A stretch of DNA of 64,000 bases, from NCBI GenBank assembly GCA_024138025.1, contig JAMXBD010003390.1, forward strand, positions 58,718 to 122,717. The letters run 5' to 3'. Below, piece after piece: positions 44,659 through 56,600 of this stretch. The stretch is from Combretum micranthum. Its lineage: Eukaryota > Streptophyta > Magnoliopsida > Myrtales > Combretaceae. The position numbers and the translations under genes are program-made. Below the pieces are notes generated by a model, which searched no databases, was not told the DNA's origin, and worked only from the letters and a program-made list of their open reading frames with translations. The first letter of the stretch is position 1. The number at the start of each line of letters is the position of its first letter.

Positions 44659-47255
44659 AATATAACTTGTTTGCCCTATTGTATGATGAAGTATTTAATT
44701 TGGCAGTGAAACTCACTAAGCTCGTAAGCTTATACCCCTATAGTTTTCTGTTGTAGTATGATTATTTATGGTTTTCCCCAAGAGGCCACTTTCCTCAGGT
44801 GTAGCCTTTTGGAATTTAAGGAGCTTTTTGAAGAAATCGAGACCTAGATATTAGGCATAGATTTATAGTTATCTCCTAAATCTTATTATATATATATATA
44901 TATGTTGATGTTAAGAGACTTTTGTGGATATACGGACTCTTAATATTTTGACGGGGGTATGCTCCTTAGATCTTTGTAATAGATTAATCTGATTATAACT
45001 ATTATGATGTATATTCTTATCGCTATATATGTCTTCTTAAGCTATTTCGAATCAAAGTAAGGTCCCCTATATGTTGAACGTGAGCCTTACACCCAGTGTC
45101 TAAACTCATGGAGTAATTAAGATTGTCATCTTGAGTTTAAATATCGAGTGTGGTAGATTGTCGCATTTAGGGTACCTTTGGGATGAGATAGTTTCTTTCT
45201 AACCCTAGCTATTCCGATTCATGGTTTTGGTTTCCTATTTGGTTCTCTAAGTCAAGTTTGGTTTATAAAGAAAGTTGGGCTTACATTTCCTCACAACCAT
45301 ATAAAAGGTTCATGTTTTGCAAATAATTAGTTAAAAGAAGTTTATCATAAAACTAAAATATTCAACTAACTATGGAAATATGAATTTCTTTAAATTGAGT
45401 TTCACGTTTGCAAATCCAAGAATTAAAATTTTGTTGAAAGAATAAAACTTAAGAAATTCTTTTAAAGAGAACTAAACTCGGGTTTTTGTCACAAAATCAT
45501 GTTATATAAAATAAATTATTAAGCAAGAATTTGAGAATGAATATAAGACCTTTAGAAAATACATATATTGAAGTATAATTTTTCTTGTTAATCAAATCAC
45601 AAAATAGCAATTTAAATGACAAGTCAAAGAATAACATTTCATTAAACTCTATCTTTCATACGAATTGTTTACAAATTTTATTTCTAAGACAACATCACTA
45701 GAATCATGCATATAACATGAGTCCATGTATATATTAAAAGGATTTTCCAACTATATAAATATTCATGTGTTTGCTATAGAACTTTAGATGAAACAAAATT
45801 GAGAAAAATTACAATTTAGGCTGGAATTTTCATGTTAAAGCTGTATCGACCCATTTTCCAACCTAGATGACTTCAAATGTTAAAAATAATATTAGAAATA
45901 GATAAATCTTTTTGAGTAAGTGGAAAACGACATCTTATTTGCGAAATTTCGAATTAAAATGAATAAGTTATAGCCATTTTAAATTGGGATTCCACTTTAT
46001 CCGAATTTTGACGAAAATAAAAAGATGGAATTAGAAAAGTGAGTAGAATTTTTATGAAATACTCATCTCGGATATTTCTTTTGTCTAAGTGATGAGAAAT
46101 ATGGGATTTATCTTCCTAAGGATTACTATGACTAAGAAGATTGCGAAATGGACGAGTGAGTTTTCCTCCTAATTTTATTACCTTGCTTGTGCTTGTCAAG
46201 TAGTGGAATTAGTGTACTAAGAAAAGATAAAAATAGACATGAATGGGGAAATCCTAGGATATATATGCATGCGTGATCCTATGATTATGTGATGAAATGA
46301 GAATTAAGAATATCGCAACTTTAAATTGTTTGTTTAAGTGTTTTGTCTACTTACATATATGCTTGCTTATTGTTTGCTAAATTGTTTGATTGCCCTTAAG
46401 AAACCTTAATAAGGTTTGGCTTAAGAAAAATAAAACGTTCATGTATAGCATCCATCGAGTCACATTTTTTTCGAAAGGCTGCTACTTCTATATGTAGAGT
46501 TGGATAGGCTGTTAGCATGTTGGGACACAAGCCATGCTCCTTCCTAGAGAATTCACATCGCTCGAGGAATGCGACTCTCGATTCGAAGCCATGCCAACCG
46601 AATGCTTTGGGAGGGGGCCTAGGGACTACCAGTAGAAGGTTGAGAGAATCTTCATCAATAATTCTTTAACTTTCGATACAGAAGGGTAAATCCGTTCTAT
46701 ATATGGTTTCCGGATAACTATATATATTCGTATAGTTATGTTATTTGATGCATAGCATGCATGACATGTATATGAAAATTAAATAAACTTATTTGACATC
46801 ACGGTGCAAATGAAAGGGAATATCTTATTAAGCTAATTGTAAGCTTATACCCCCATAGATTTTGTTGAAACAGGTATACCCATGACTCTATTCGAAGATT
46901 GTGACATTGAGGAAGTCATTGATAGATTTTAAACTCACATGGAAGCAATGGGAACATATGATGAAGTTACATTGAAATTTTCTTATATGCAATGTATGCT
47001 ATGTTAGTATTTTAGTGATTACTAAGATTTGTAATGAACCATGTTTATGTTTTATGATAAGTATTATCCTTGCCTTGTTACTTAATTATTATCAATGTAA
47101 ATTGCATTATTCCGATGCGTTCTCTTAGATGTGATGTATGCTTTATATATGATATGGAAGCCTTTACGTGACTAAGATAATCTTTCCTAAGCTTTAGTAT
47201 TATGTACGACAGACTGCCACGTTTAGGGTATCCTTCAGGGCGTAACAGTTGAAGT

Positions 47256-47267
47256 TGGTATTAGAGC
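47256..47267 (+). other. Primer-binding site of element 2 (one mismatch)
   Basis: TGGTATTAGAGC differs at one base from the initiator-Met site TGGTATCAGAGC. It lies nine bases after the LTR end at 47247 and confirms plus orientation. Confidence 0.85.
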
Positions 47268-47882
47268 AACAGGGTTTTGGGAATTAGGAGAAAGGATACT
47301 AGGAGATTAAACTTGACCTTAGAAATAAAGAAATAAACACTAGATGGCCCTTAAGTTAGCTAAAGTGTTAGCCTTAACTTCTAGACCCATAAGATTCGAT
47401 TTCTAATGTCTAAAGAATACAATTTTACCTTGGAGAATATTAGAAAAGACAGGAAATACTTATACAAGAATTAGAGGATAATTAGGAAGATACGAACAAT
47501 GAATGGAAATATAACATAAAAAGATTTAACTTAGAATGTTGATCCTGAACTTGAGGAAAGTAGTAATGATTCGGAGAAGGATCATAGCAAGATAATGTGG
47601 GAAAAACATGAAAGAGAAAGAATTGTGATATAGGATGACTAAAGTCTACCTTAGTGATTCCAATAAGACTCGATGTATAGTAACCTTACTCTACTCCTAG
47701 CTAAGATCAATTAGAAACAAGATAGTATATTACCCCATTTTAATCAATAAGAACCCAAGGTGAATAATATTAAGTGCATACGCCAACCCTCTAATCAAAC
47801 GAATAAAAGCATGTAACGCTTCTCTTTTCTTTAAAAATAGATAACATGTGTGTAAAAACCTGAATTAAAAAGGATATCTAAT
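47268..47882 (+). other. Leader of element 2
   Basis: This AT-rich stretch carries no credible ORF and no clear repeats. It separates the primer site from the zinc-knuckle ORF. Confidence 0.5.
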
Positions 47883-49764
47883 ATGACCATTTCGTTTGAC
47901 TCTAGGAAGCTACCCAAGGAGACTATGCCACTAACAGATATCCTTTCTAAGGAATCACAAGAACAAAAAGCACCCCCACCACAAGATCAAACTCAAGAAA
48001 TTCTAACCTTCCTAAGACATTTGAAAGATATACTGTAAGAATTCTTACAACAAGTACCCACGACTTTTGCATCCACTCTAGTTATGAGATTTCAACTCGG
48101 AACAACACCAATATCACGAGTGCCTTCCTTCACGGCTAATCCAGAACCCAAAGCTAAGAGGTGTAAACGACTCGAACCTTTTAAGAAGAAAGATCCCACA
48201 ACTCATAAAGTCAAATGTTGGAAGTGTAAAGCGACTCGCCTAGTAAATAAGATCTATTCAATGGAATCATCTCTAGATGTCTTCCATTGAAATCTGGTCA
48301 AGAAGGTGTTGCGTCTTCACTACTTCTTGAGATTATTAATTCTATTTACTACAACTAGATAATTATTAGATGAATTAAACTTGAATGATCAAATTCAAGT
48401 TAATCCCATGAATAAATCATATTCTTTACTCATACATAATGACAGAACAATAAATAAACAATAACAAAAAGAATAAACATAATAGAAGAGAAGAGAGAGA
48501 GTAGATAAAGGACAAAACCTCTTTTACTAAATTTGAATGAAGATTTGGAGTCTTGAACACACATGGACAACATGAATCCTTTGACTTTTTCAAGTTCTTC
48601 AGGAAAAATTACAACTTTCAAACAAATATAAGATCACGAACACATACAACGAACAGATACAATCACTACGAACTAACCCTCTCTCTCCTTGTAGGAGGGA
48701 GAGGTTCTACAAGATATCAGGGTTCTACAATGAAAGAGATAAGAGGGTGTGATAATGTCTCTCCTTTTATGTTGGAATGGGTGTGTGTATTTTATAATCA
48801 CCCAATTTCTTGAAAAGGCATTTGATGAAAATATATGACCTAAAGTAGAAGACATACTGTTTTGTGAAAAGAAATATAAAAGTTGTATTCGTGCCTTTTA
48901 AGTTATCACGCCTCTTCAAGCTTTAGATCACGAGGGACCAAAAGGAGTGTTATTATTGCTATGGTCAATTTTATCCTTCTCCACTACCAATCACAGGTGA
49001 CTAGAGGGGCATGAACTTGCTATTGACCTTAAATCATAAGATCATAGGCAACCAAAGAATTGGGATTCGTGCTGTGGCTGAATTTCTTCTCATCTTGCCC
49101 GTGATTTGCATTGAAATCTTTTTACTTTGGAAATAATTGAGTTATCTTTGCTCCAAATTGCTCCAAAATGCGTTGTTATGTTCCAAAGTCATCTACATTG
49201 AAAATATTATTGATTTGAGTATAAATATGAACATAACTAAAGGCCTAAATTTTACTTAATCAACCATTAAAATCATACATATTTCGTTCCTATCAAAGTG
49301 TAGAGGAGGACATTTCCCCAAAAGTTGCCACAGCTACAGAGCAAGTGTTACTTTTGTGGAAACCCTGATCATAAAATTCGTGGCTGTCCTAAAAAGATTG
49401 GTACTATCTGCTTTGGTTATGCTAAGGAAGGATACGGTGCCAACAATCGCCTAACGACACTGTAGGAATGTTATGTATGTAGGCGCCCCATTTGCCATAC
49501 TAGAAATTGCCCCACAATGCCATAGTAACGTGCCGTATGTGCAAAGAGTGGAATCGCTATGTATGTAAATGCTTGAAGCCGTAGGGTCTATGGGTCGACC
49601 CCATCTCATCCCCCAAAGGTGATGACCCATCTAAGAAAAAATATGGAACATGGTCTAAAGGTCCAACAACAGTACCCCACCACACGGGAAAGGAAGAAGA
49701 TCCTAATGAAGAAGACAAGGAATCAATAGGCTCAAAATGTCAAGGAGATGTTCCCACCCTGTGA
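47883..49764 (+). pseudogene. Zinc-knuckle ORF upstream of gag, disrupted
   Basis: From the ATG at 47883 one frame runs to 48227 with a single internal TAA at about 48037. Its N-terminal part is Gln/Pro-rich and then basic. A repeat insertion (48229-49295) splits the first zinc knuckle, CWKC before it and RGGHFPKSC after it. Downstream, in shifted frames, are CYFCGNPDHKIRGC, a third knuckle with Cys/His lost by apparent transitions, CYVC-NC, and CRMC-KC. The tail is acidic and ends at 49764. No capsid domain is seen, unlike the gag at 50177. The protein probably bound nucleic acid; it may derive from gag by loss of the capsid, but that is inference. Confidence 0.6.
48229..49295. mobile_element. 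Insert A: truncated copy of the insert B repeat, TSD AAGTGTA
   Basis: AAGTGTA flanks it at 48222-48228 and 49296-49302. Its sequence from GACTCGCCTAGT onward parallels insert B (about 51873-51932 and 56440-57545), and both end CCTATCA. It lacks the first 500 bp of B. It contains no convincing ORF. The element class is unresolved; truncation of one end suggests either a non-LTR element or an older deletion. Confidence 0.75.
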
Positions 49765-50176
49765 AGTGTAATCCGAAGCTAGATCTTTCGTAAAGCCTTT
49801 AAAGTATTATTAGGAGTAACACTTTTGTTAAGAGATTAATGATGTTGTAAACATTGTCTAAGTAATGCTTTGTTAAATAAGATGAAACTGCAATCATATT
49901 TTACATCATTTCTTTGAACTTTTGTAAAGGGAAGATCTAAGCCCTCCTCTTGTTTTTATTTAATGATATGAATTTCCTTTTTGTTACTTTGATTTTAGTC
50001 AGTTTTGAATATTTCTTCTATATATATATATATATATATATTACGCATTCCATACTCAATCGCTATTGGCATGTTTCTTTAAGTTTTTCGAACACCTAAA
50101 ACTTAATAAAATTCGAGGATCTCACACAAAACCTAATAAAACTGTAGGGCAAATAGGAGACGTACTCGTACATAAC
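49765..50176 (+). other. Spacer between zinc ORF and gag of element 2
   Basis: It is AT-rich, with a TATATA run at about 50021-50041. No ORF is recognised. Confidence 0.5.
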
Positions 50177-51355
50177 CCAAACCAAAGATACCCCCTATAG
50201 AACCTAAGAACCAGGAAGCACCTCAACAACTAAATCAACCAAGAGAAGTCCCAGTTAATGTTGAACAGCTTGCCAACTTAATAAGAGATTTCATGCAACA
50301 AGCTCATACTATACCAGCACCTGTACTAGCTACACATGCGCAAGAAGCGGCACCAGAGGCTCCGACGCCACCTATTGCAATGGCACCAGCTGAACCGCTA
50401 TCACCAAGACCTTATCAAAATATGTTACCTGATTTCATAAAGTGCAATCGATGGTTTGATGGAGCTTTGGGAAAATCGAATGAATCCGAGGATCGGTTAA
50501 CACAAATAGAGTAGTCTTTCGACGCTTTTGAAGTATCTCAATAGCTTAAGCTTGTTTTTGGTACTTATATGTTGACATTCAATGCAAAGATATGGTGGGA
50601 ATCCAAAAGTAGGGAGCTACTACCGCCAATCATATGGGAGATATTTAGGCATGATGATTCTAGGAGAACTTTTTCCTTGAAAGCTTGAGAGTCCAATATA
50701 ATACGGATTTCTTATGTGTCTTTCAAGGAGGTTGTAGTCTCGAGTAATATGAAATAGAGTTTAGCAAATTGTTACAATATGCCCCTAAATCATATAAGCA
50801 TAGTGAGGAACTCAAGAGACAAGTATTCTTAGGAGGATCAGATGAAGACCTTCATATTAAGTTGGAAGAGTTTGACATCATAGGTTTCGAGAATTAGTAA
50901 AAAGAGCACAAATTGTGGAAAATGATAAGAAAAGGAGAATGATAGAAAGGAACATTATGATACTTGAGGAGGAACCCATAAGTGGACCCTACTTAAGTCG
51001 CAAAGTCCAGGAGTTCAAACCCTCAGGCAATATGAATAGAAAGAAGGATAGAAAGACCCTAGATATCTGATGTAGGAAATGTAAAAGGGGACATTATCCA
51101 AGATAATGTCCCAAGCTACAACATAAGTGTTGCTACTACGGAAGTTCGAACCACAAGGTCCAGAGTTGTCCAAAGAAAACACTATTGTCTGCCTCATCTG
51201 TAAGAAATCGAGACATGTTGCTAAAAAGTGCCTTAAAAAGAAAGGCATGGATAACGTTAAGAATGGAAATAACAATAGGAATGGGAGATACTTGGTAACA
51301 CCCTCACAAGGAATACGTATATACAACCTACAAGGACAATAGGTTTACGAAGAAG
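50177..51355 (+). pseudogene. gag: Gag of element 2 (stops, frameshifts, insertion)
   Basis: The frame from about 50177 to 50513 has a Pro/Ala/Gln-rich head and the capsid start PRPYQNMLPDFIKCNRWFDG, aligning with the gag of element 1. In-frame stops follow, at about 50512 and 50541, and the conserved IWWES appears near 50590. Later parts lie in other frames: the KYSEEL-like stretch near 50798 and three zinc knuckles at about 51065-51225, the first with a stop in it. The final block (57551-57624) is displaced by insert B. It cannot make Gag. Confidence 0.8.
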
Positions 51356-53325
51356 TGAAGTTCAAGTTTTATATAATTTATAAACCTAATATTTTACTCA
51401 TAAACTCGGTTTTAACAGGCAAGTGCACCTAGTGTTTTAGTAGCATAAAGTAGAGTATATGATCGTTTTCATAGGGAACATTTTCAAGTAGTAACTACTA
51501 TAATCTTCCTATTATCTAGGAGATTGATTAAGAGAATAGATTGGGTGAAAGTTAACTAATCTAAAATTAAGAATTACACTAAGTTATATGAATAACATAA
51601 CACACAAAGACAAAACACAATAAACATAATCAAATTCATTCATTTCTTTAACATGAATTCACATATATGTTTCTCTAATGATTACTATCTACAAGAATCT
51701 ATTAAGCAAGTGAATGCTCTTCTTAAAAACATTCACATCTAACAAAAAGTGTGTCCATTGAAATCTCTTCTTGATTAACAGCCACTTGAATGTTGCATTA
51801 AGATTAAATTATTTCTGAATTCTCCAAACAAATGTAGAAAGTCTTACTGTGATATCTCTATCACTATGAGTGACTCGCCTAGTTATAAGATCTATTTAAT
51901 GGATCATCTTTTGATGTCTTCCATTGAAATCTTTATAAACCCCTGAATTTTTCATAATTCTTAGAAAATGATCCTAGAAGTTAAACACCAAAACCGAGAC
52001 CTTGAAAATCGACCTAAGTTAAAACTAAATTCTAAATATGTTTAAATACGAAAATTCTTAGCCTTGAGAAAAAGAGAACCGTCGAAACAAAATAGTAAAT
52101 TCAACAACCAACTGATTTAACATCCATACACCAATCAAATAATCTATCCAATTCCTAATACACCTCGAGAACTGAAAAATATTAAATAATCAAATATAAA
52201 ATGAAATAAACCATAGATGTTGAATTAAAAACATAATACAAACAAAACCCCAAAATTTTATGATCTTACGAATAATTCAACAAAACCAGAAGTCAAATCG
52301 GAACCTTAAAAGTCAACAAAGTTTATAACAAACCTTACTGTTTAAGATCCGACAGTCCCGCGCTCTTAAACCTTAAACAACAGAACAGAAATAACTATTG
52401 ATAATAGTTTGTAATAATATAGGGAAGCTTAAAAATATTAGATTTACAAATCTCTGGTGTCATTTGGATCCAAGTAGGATCAGTTTTAGAAAACCATGCC
52501 CTGATACACCAGACAACAAAAATATTCCGTTAATACCAATAAACTCATAAAAATATAAGGAATCCAAAAATATTAGTTCTAGAATTTTTTGGAATCTAAA
52601 ATATCTAATATAGTCCGTTTACCGCGTATTATTATTAATGCCGGTATTTTAATTATCTATTCATGTACTTTTTCACTATTCATTACTATTCATCTATCTC
52701 TACTTTTCTACTACCTATTCTTACTACCTATATACATATTTTTTTACTTTTTACTTTTCCAATACATCTCTAATCACATCACACCTTACACATTACTTCT
52801 TTTTATTACAAAACAACAAAATAAATCAATTTCCCTCTCTCTCTACCCTCATGGCCGGCGCTACACTCTCTCTCCCCTTCTCTATTTTTTTTTTTCAATT
52901 TATTTTATTACACTTAATTTCCCTCCATCTTCAACTATAAATACCTCCTCTCCCTCCACTTCTTTCACACATTCATTTTACATAACAAAACTCTCTCAAA
53001 TTTACTCCACAAATCCTCTCTCCAAAATTTCTCTACCAAAACTCTCTTCCATAAATTCTTCACAATATCCTCCTCTATACACAAACTATCCACCATAAAC
53101 CACTAACCACATAATCATACATTCACTACCTTCTTCTTACCCCAAAAAAACTTTAGGTAAAACTTCTATCTCTATTCATATATTCATGTCATGTAACAAG
53201 CATGACCATGGTGTTTTTTTTTAAATTCATATGAATAGTAAAAGTAACAACATGTTCATGTTTTTTTCATGTACATGAAATTCTTATTTTATTATCTTGT
53301 TATTATTCTTTTATGTATGTTGTTA

Positions 53326-53365
53326 CTATTATTATTATTATTATTATTATTATTGTTGTTGTTGG

Positions 53366-53406
<41 letters not shown>

Positions 53407-53407
53407 A
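53326..53407 (+). repeat. Microsatellite (ATT)n then (GTT)n
   Basis: About nine ATT units pass directly into about seventeen GTT units with one interruption, inside the solo LTR downstream of its TATA box. Confidence 0.95.
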
Positions 53408-53577
53408 CTATTATGCTTCTAATCTAACTCTCTCTCTCTATATATATATGTTACTAAGTATATGTATATATATTTATTAGAGCCTAAATGCTCACTAACT
53501 CTTACTAACTTGCTATTATTATTCTTAATGCTTCTATTATTGCTTTTTCTTTTTGGGACTAATCTATTCTTAGTCCC

Positions 53578-53694
53578 GGGATGCCTTGATGAAGCTAAGG
53601 CTCCCAATACTTGACCGGGTTGCCTTGATGAAGTTAAGGCTCCCAATGCTTGATCGGAATATCTTGATGAAGATAAGGTTCCCAATACTTGATA
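53578..53694 (+). repeat. 39-bp tandem repeat, three copies
   Basis: Each unit contains CTTGATGAAGNTAAGGNTCC and ends in a variant of CAATACTTGA. It expands a block that occurs once in the other LTRs, next to the GGGACTAA/TTAGTCCC hairpin (about 53556-53578). Confidence 0.9.
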
Positions 53695-56600
53695 TTATTA
53701 CATTGCTTATTATTATTATTTTGCTTCTAATCCTTTTCTTATATTTTCATCATTTTCATATTACATGCCCATATACATGCATCCTCATAATGATATTGTC
53801 TCAATAATGTTTAAAGTGGAATTTTTTGTCAATAGAACTAAAACTCTTTTATTATGTAACTAGTCACTAAATAAAGAAACTTGTCAATAAAATTTAGAAA
53901 ATGTATTTTTATAACTTCTTCTTAAACTTTTCCCAAAGTATTCCTAAGTGTCAACAAGGATAATTTTACCAAAGAAACAAAGGAAAAATAAAACCAAACT
54001 CTCTTTATATACATCAAGATTTTGTTATCACCCACCTAGGAAGAATTATTTTTACAACCCCTTTTCAAACCCACCAAGACTTTTCTTAAATAACAATAAA
54101 AAAGATTTTTCTCAAAGTTAACAAACAAAATAAAATTTTCTTTTATTATGATAAGTCACATAAAGGTTATTAAAACTCAGTAATAATAATTATTTGATAA
54201 ATAAACTTTTTTCAAAAAGCTTAATTGTAGAAATTTTTACCAAAAGTAATAACTAAACTAAGTTTTATAAGTTAAAATAAAATCAACTCACTAAATTATA
54301 AACTCACTTAGAAAAATAAAATTCTGTCAAGGTCACTAAATGATAAACTCATTTTCAAAGAAATGAAAGAATATAAATAGTATAGGTTTCAAAAACAATA
54401 GATATTATCAAAAACTTAAGAAAATATTAAAACGTGATTTCCTTCCAAGTAAAATTGGTCAAAGAGTTAAAAGATCAAGTTTTTGAAATAAAGATTATTT
54501 TTAAAGAAGTTGGAAAATGAAAATATAAAAAGACTTATTTATCAAAGTCATTTCTTTAAAAGAAGATATACACAACTAAAATTATTATAAGTTACCAATA
54601 ACTTAATAAAACTTTTGAAAACTTCATTTTTGTCACTAAAAGTAAAATCTATAAAAGACCAAAGCTAAAAGAAAATTTATTTTAGAAAATAAATTAGAAA
54701 ATAAAATAAGAACATACTTATAATAACTCAAGAAATTATGAAATTCTTTCAAAACACTTAGGAAAGAAATTGTTAAGATACAAGTCTTCAACACCGCAGG
54801 ACATTGTTTTATGAAATATAATCATTAAGACAATACCATTAGGATCTTGCATATAATATGAGTCATATATATATTCAAAGGATTTTTTTTTCCAACTATT
54901 TAAATATCTACATTTTGACACAAGTATTTTCGGATAAAGAAAAGTTTACAAACTTGTGTTTTCAAAAATAAATTTTCGTAATGAATCTATACCCTATAGT
55001 TTCAAAACCCAAACAACCTTATATGACCAAAATAACCTTAGAAATGAATAGATCTTTTCTAATAAATAGAAATTAGTATATTATATGCGAAATTTCGAGT
55101 TAAAATGAGCAAGTTATGGCCATTTTAAGTTGGAATTTTATTCTATGTGATTTTGATTAACATAGTAAAATAGAATTAGAAAGTTTAAGTAAAATTTCTA
55201 CGAAATACTCTTCCCAAGTATTTCTTTTGTTTAAGTGACGAGGAATACGGGATTTCTCTTTCTGAGGATTACTACGACTAAGAAGATTGCGAAATGGATG
55301 AGTGAGTTATTCCTCTTAATTTCATTACTTGCTTGTGCTTATAAAATAGTGGCAGTAGTATACTAAGAAAAAATAAAAAAATGGACATGTACGAGGAATT
55401 TGGGGATATGTATGTATGTGATTCTATGCTTATGTGTAAAATGGGAATTAAGAATATCGCAACTTCAAATTGTTTGTTAAATATTTTGTCTACCTTCCTT
55501 TTTGCTTGCTTATTGTCTGCAAAATTGTTTAATCTCCCCTAAGAAATCTTAATAAGGTTTGACTTGAAAAAAAATAAAACACTCACGCATAGCATCCATC
55601 GAGTCACATCTCTCTCGGAAGGTTGCTACTCTTACGCATAGAGTTGGATGGGCTATTATCGTGCTGCGACACAAGCTTTGTTCCTTCTTAGAGAATCCAC
55701 ATCACTCGAAGAACGCAACTCTAGGTTCGGAGCCGAGCCAACTAAACGCTTTGGGCAGGGGCCTGGGGACAAGCAGTAAAAGGTCGAGGATCTTCATCAA
55801 CAATTCCCTAACCTTCGACATGGAGGGCTAAATCCGTTATATATGTAGTTTTCAGATAATTATATATATTTGTGTAATCGCGTGATTGTCGCATAGCATG
55901 CATAGCGTATGCGTGAAAATTTAATTGGACTTGTTTGAAACCATGTTGCAAATGAAAATGAATACCTCACTAAGTTAGTTGTAGCTTATACCCTCATAGA
56001 TTTTTATTGAAACAGGTATACCCGTGGCTCTATTCCAGGATCATGACGTTAAGGAAGTCATAGATGGATTTTAAACTCTTGTGGAGGCAATGGGAACATA
56101 GGATGAAGTTATTTTGTAAATTTCTTATATGTAATGTATGCTATGTTAATATTTTGAAGATTCTTAAAGGAACGTATTTATATAGATTTAGAGACAATAG
56201 CGGGGGTATGCCCCTAAGATATGTAAACAATCATGTTTATGTTTTATGATAAGTATTCCCTTTGTCTTGTTACTTGATCGTTATCAATGTAAATTGTGCT
56301 ATTCCGATATATACCCTTGGTTGTGATGTATGCCTTGTACATGATATGGAAGTCTTTGCGTGACTAAGGTAGTCATTCTTAGGCTCTAGTATTGTGTACA
56401 GTGGACTGTCACGTTTAGGGTACCCCTCGGGACATGACAAATCTAGTCAAGAAGGTGTTACGCCTTCACTGCTTCTTGAGATTATTAATTCTATTTACTA
56501 GAACTAGATAATTATTAATGAATTGAACTTTAATGATCAAATTCAAGTTAATCCCATGAATAAAAATCCTATTCTCTACTCGTACATAATCACAGCACAA

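Larger units (their letters stand above)
27606..45190 (+). mobile_element. LTR C2 with TSD GTTTC, invaded twice
   Basis: Its pieces are 27606-30558, 40583-41028 and 44664-45190, about 3.9 kb in all. The 5' end is a mutated TGTAAACCCC (TTTAGACCCC). GTTTC flanks it at 27601-27605 and 45191-45195. The TATA box TATATAAA is at 28361-28368. Its promoter and leader resemble C1 read on the other strand, including the shared words ATAGATCTACAC and CATTCATGTGT. It sits about 90 bp from the terminus of C1 in opposite orientation. Confidence 0.85.
20987..45285 (-). mobile_element. LTR C1 inserted in element 2 LTR, itself invaded
   Basis: It begins TGTCACGCCCC at 20987. Its pieces are 20987-22807, 26057-27605 and 45196-45285, the last ending GGGCTTACA; together they are about 3.5 kb. 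The TATA box lies at 26996-27003 (minus) and the GGCGCCGGCC motif at 27079-27088. The target duplication is decayed (TCTTT at 20982-20986 against TTTCC at 45286-45290), so the right boundary is less certain. It is the same subfamily as C2 and as the LTR at 60152. Confidence 0.7.
18384..47247 (+). mobile_element. 5' LTR of element 2, split by nested LTRs
   Basis: The left part (18384-20986) starts TGTAAAC and the right part (about 45286-47247) ends GGGCGTAACA. Together they are about 4.56 kb, close to the 4.5 kb of solo LTR 51933-56439, with which both ends align. The TATA box TATAAATA is at 19532-19539, with a partial GC motif (TCGGCCA) about 80 bp upstream. Partly decayed stem-loops lie near 20035-20078. 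Confidence 0.88.
51933..56439 (+). mobile_element. Solo LTR of the element 2 family, TSD AATCT
   Basis: The 4.5-kb LTR starts with a mutated TGTAAACCCC (TTATAAACCCC) and ends GGGACATGACA. AATCT flanks it at 51928-51932 and 56440-56444. It aligns at both ends with 18384-47247 and at the start with 58620-58684. The TATA box is at 52936-52943 and GGCCGGCGC at 52853-52861. The 169-residue frame at 52589-53098 spans the promoter and is hydrophobic low-complexity, so I do not call it a gene. Confidence 0.92.

Noticed and set aside
20987..45193. A single palindromic LTR-LTR insertion flanked by TCTTT on both sides
   Set aside because: C2 has its own perfect GTTTC duplication (27601-27605 and 45191-45195), and the missing terminus of C1 is found right of it (45196-45285). 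Two successive insertions explain the layout better.
52589..53098. 169-residue hydrophobic ORF
   Set aside because: It spans the TATA region of a solo LTR, is low-complexity and is not conserved in the other LTR of the family. Similar frames at 15454-15858, 25415-25681 and 9583-9837 are rejected for the same reason.
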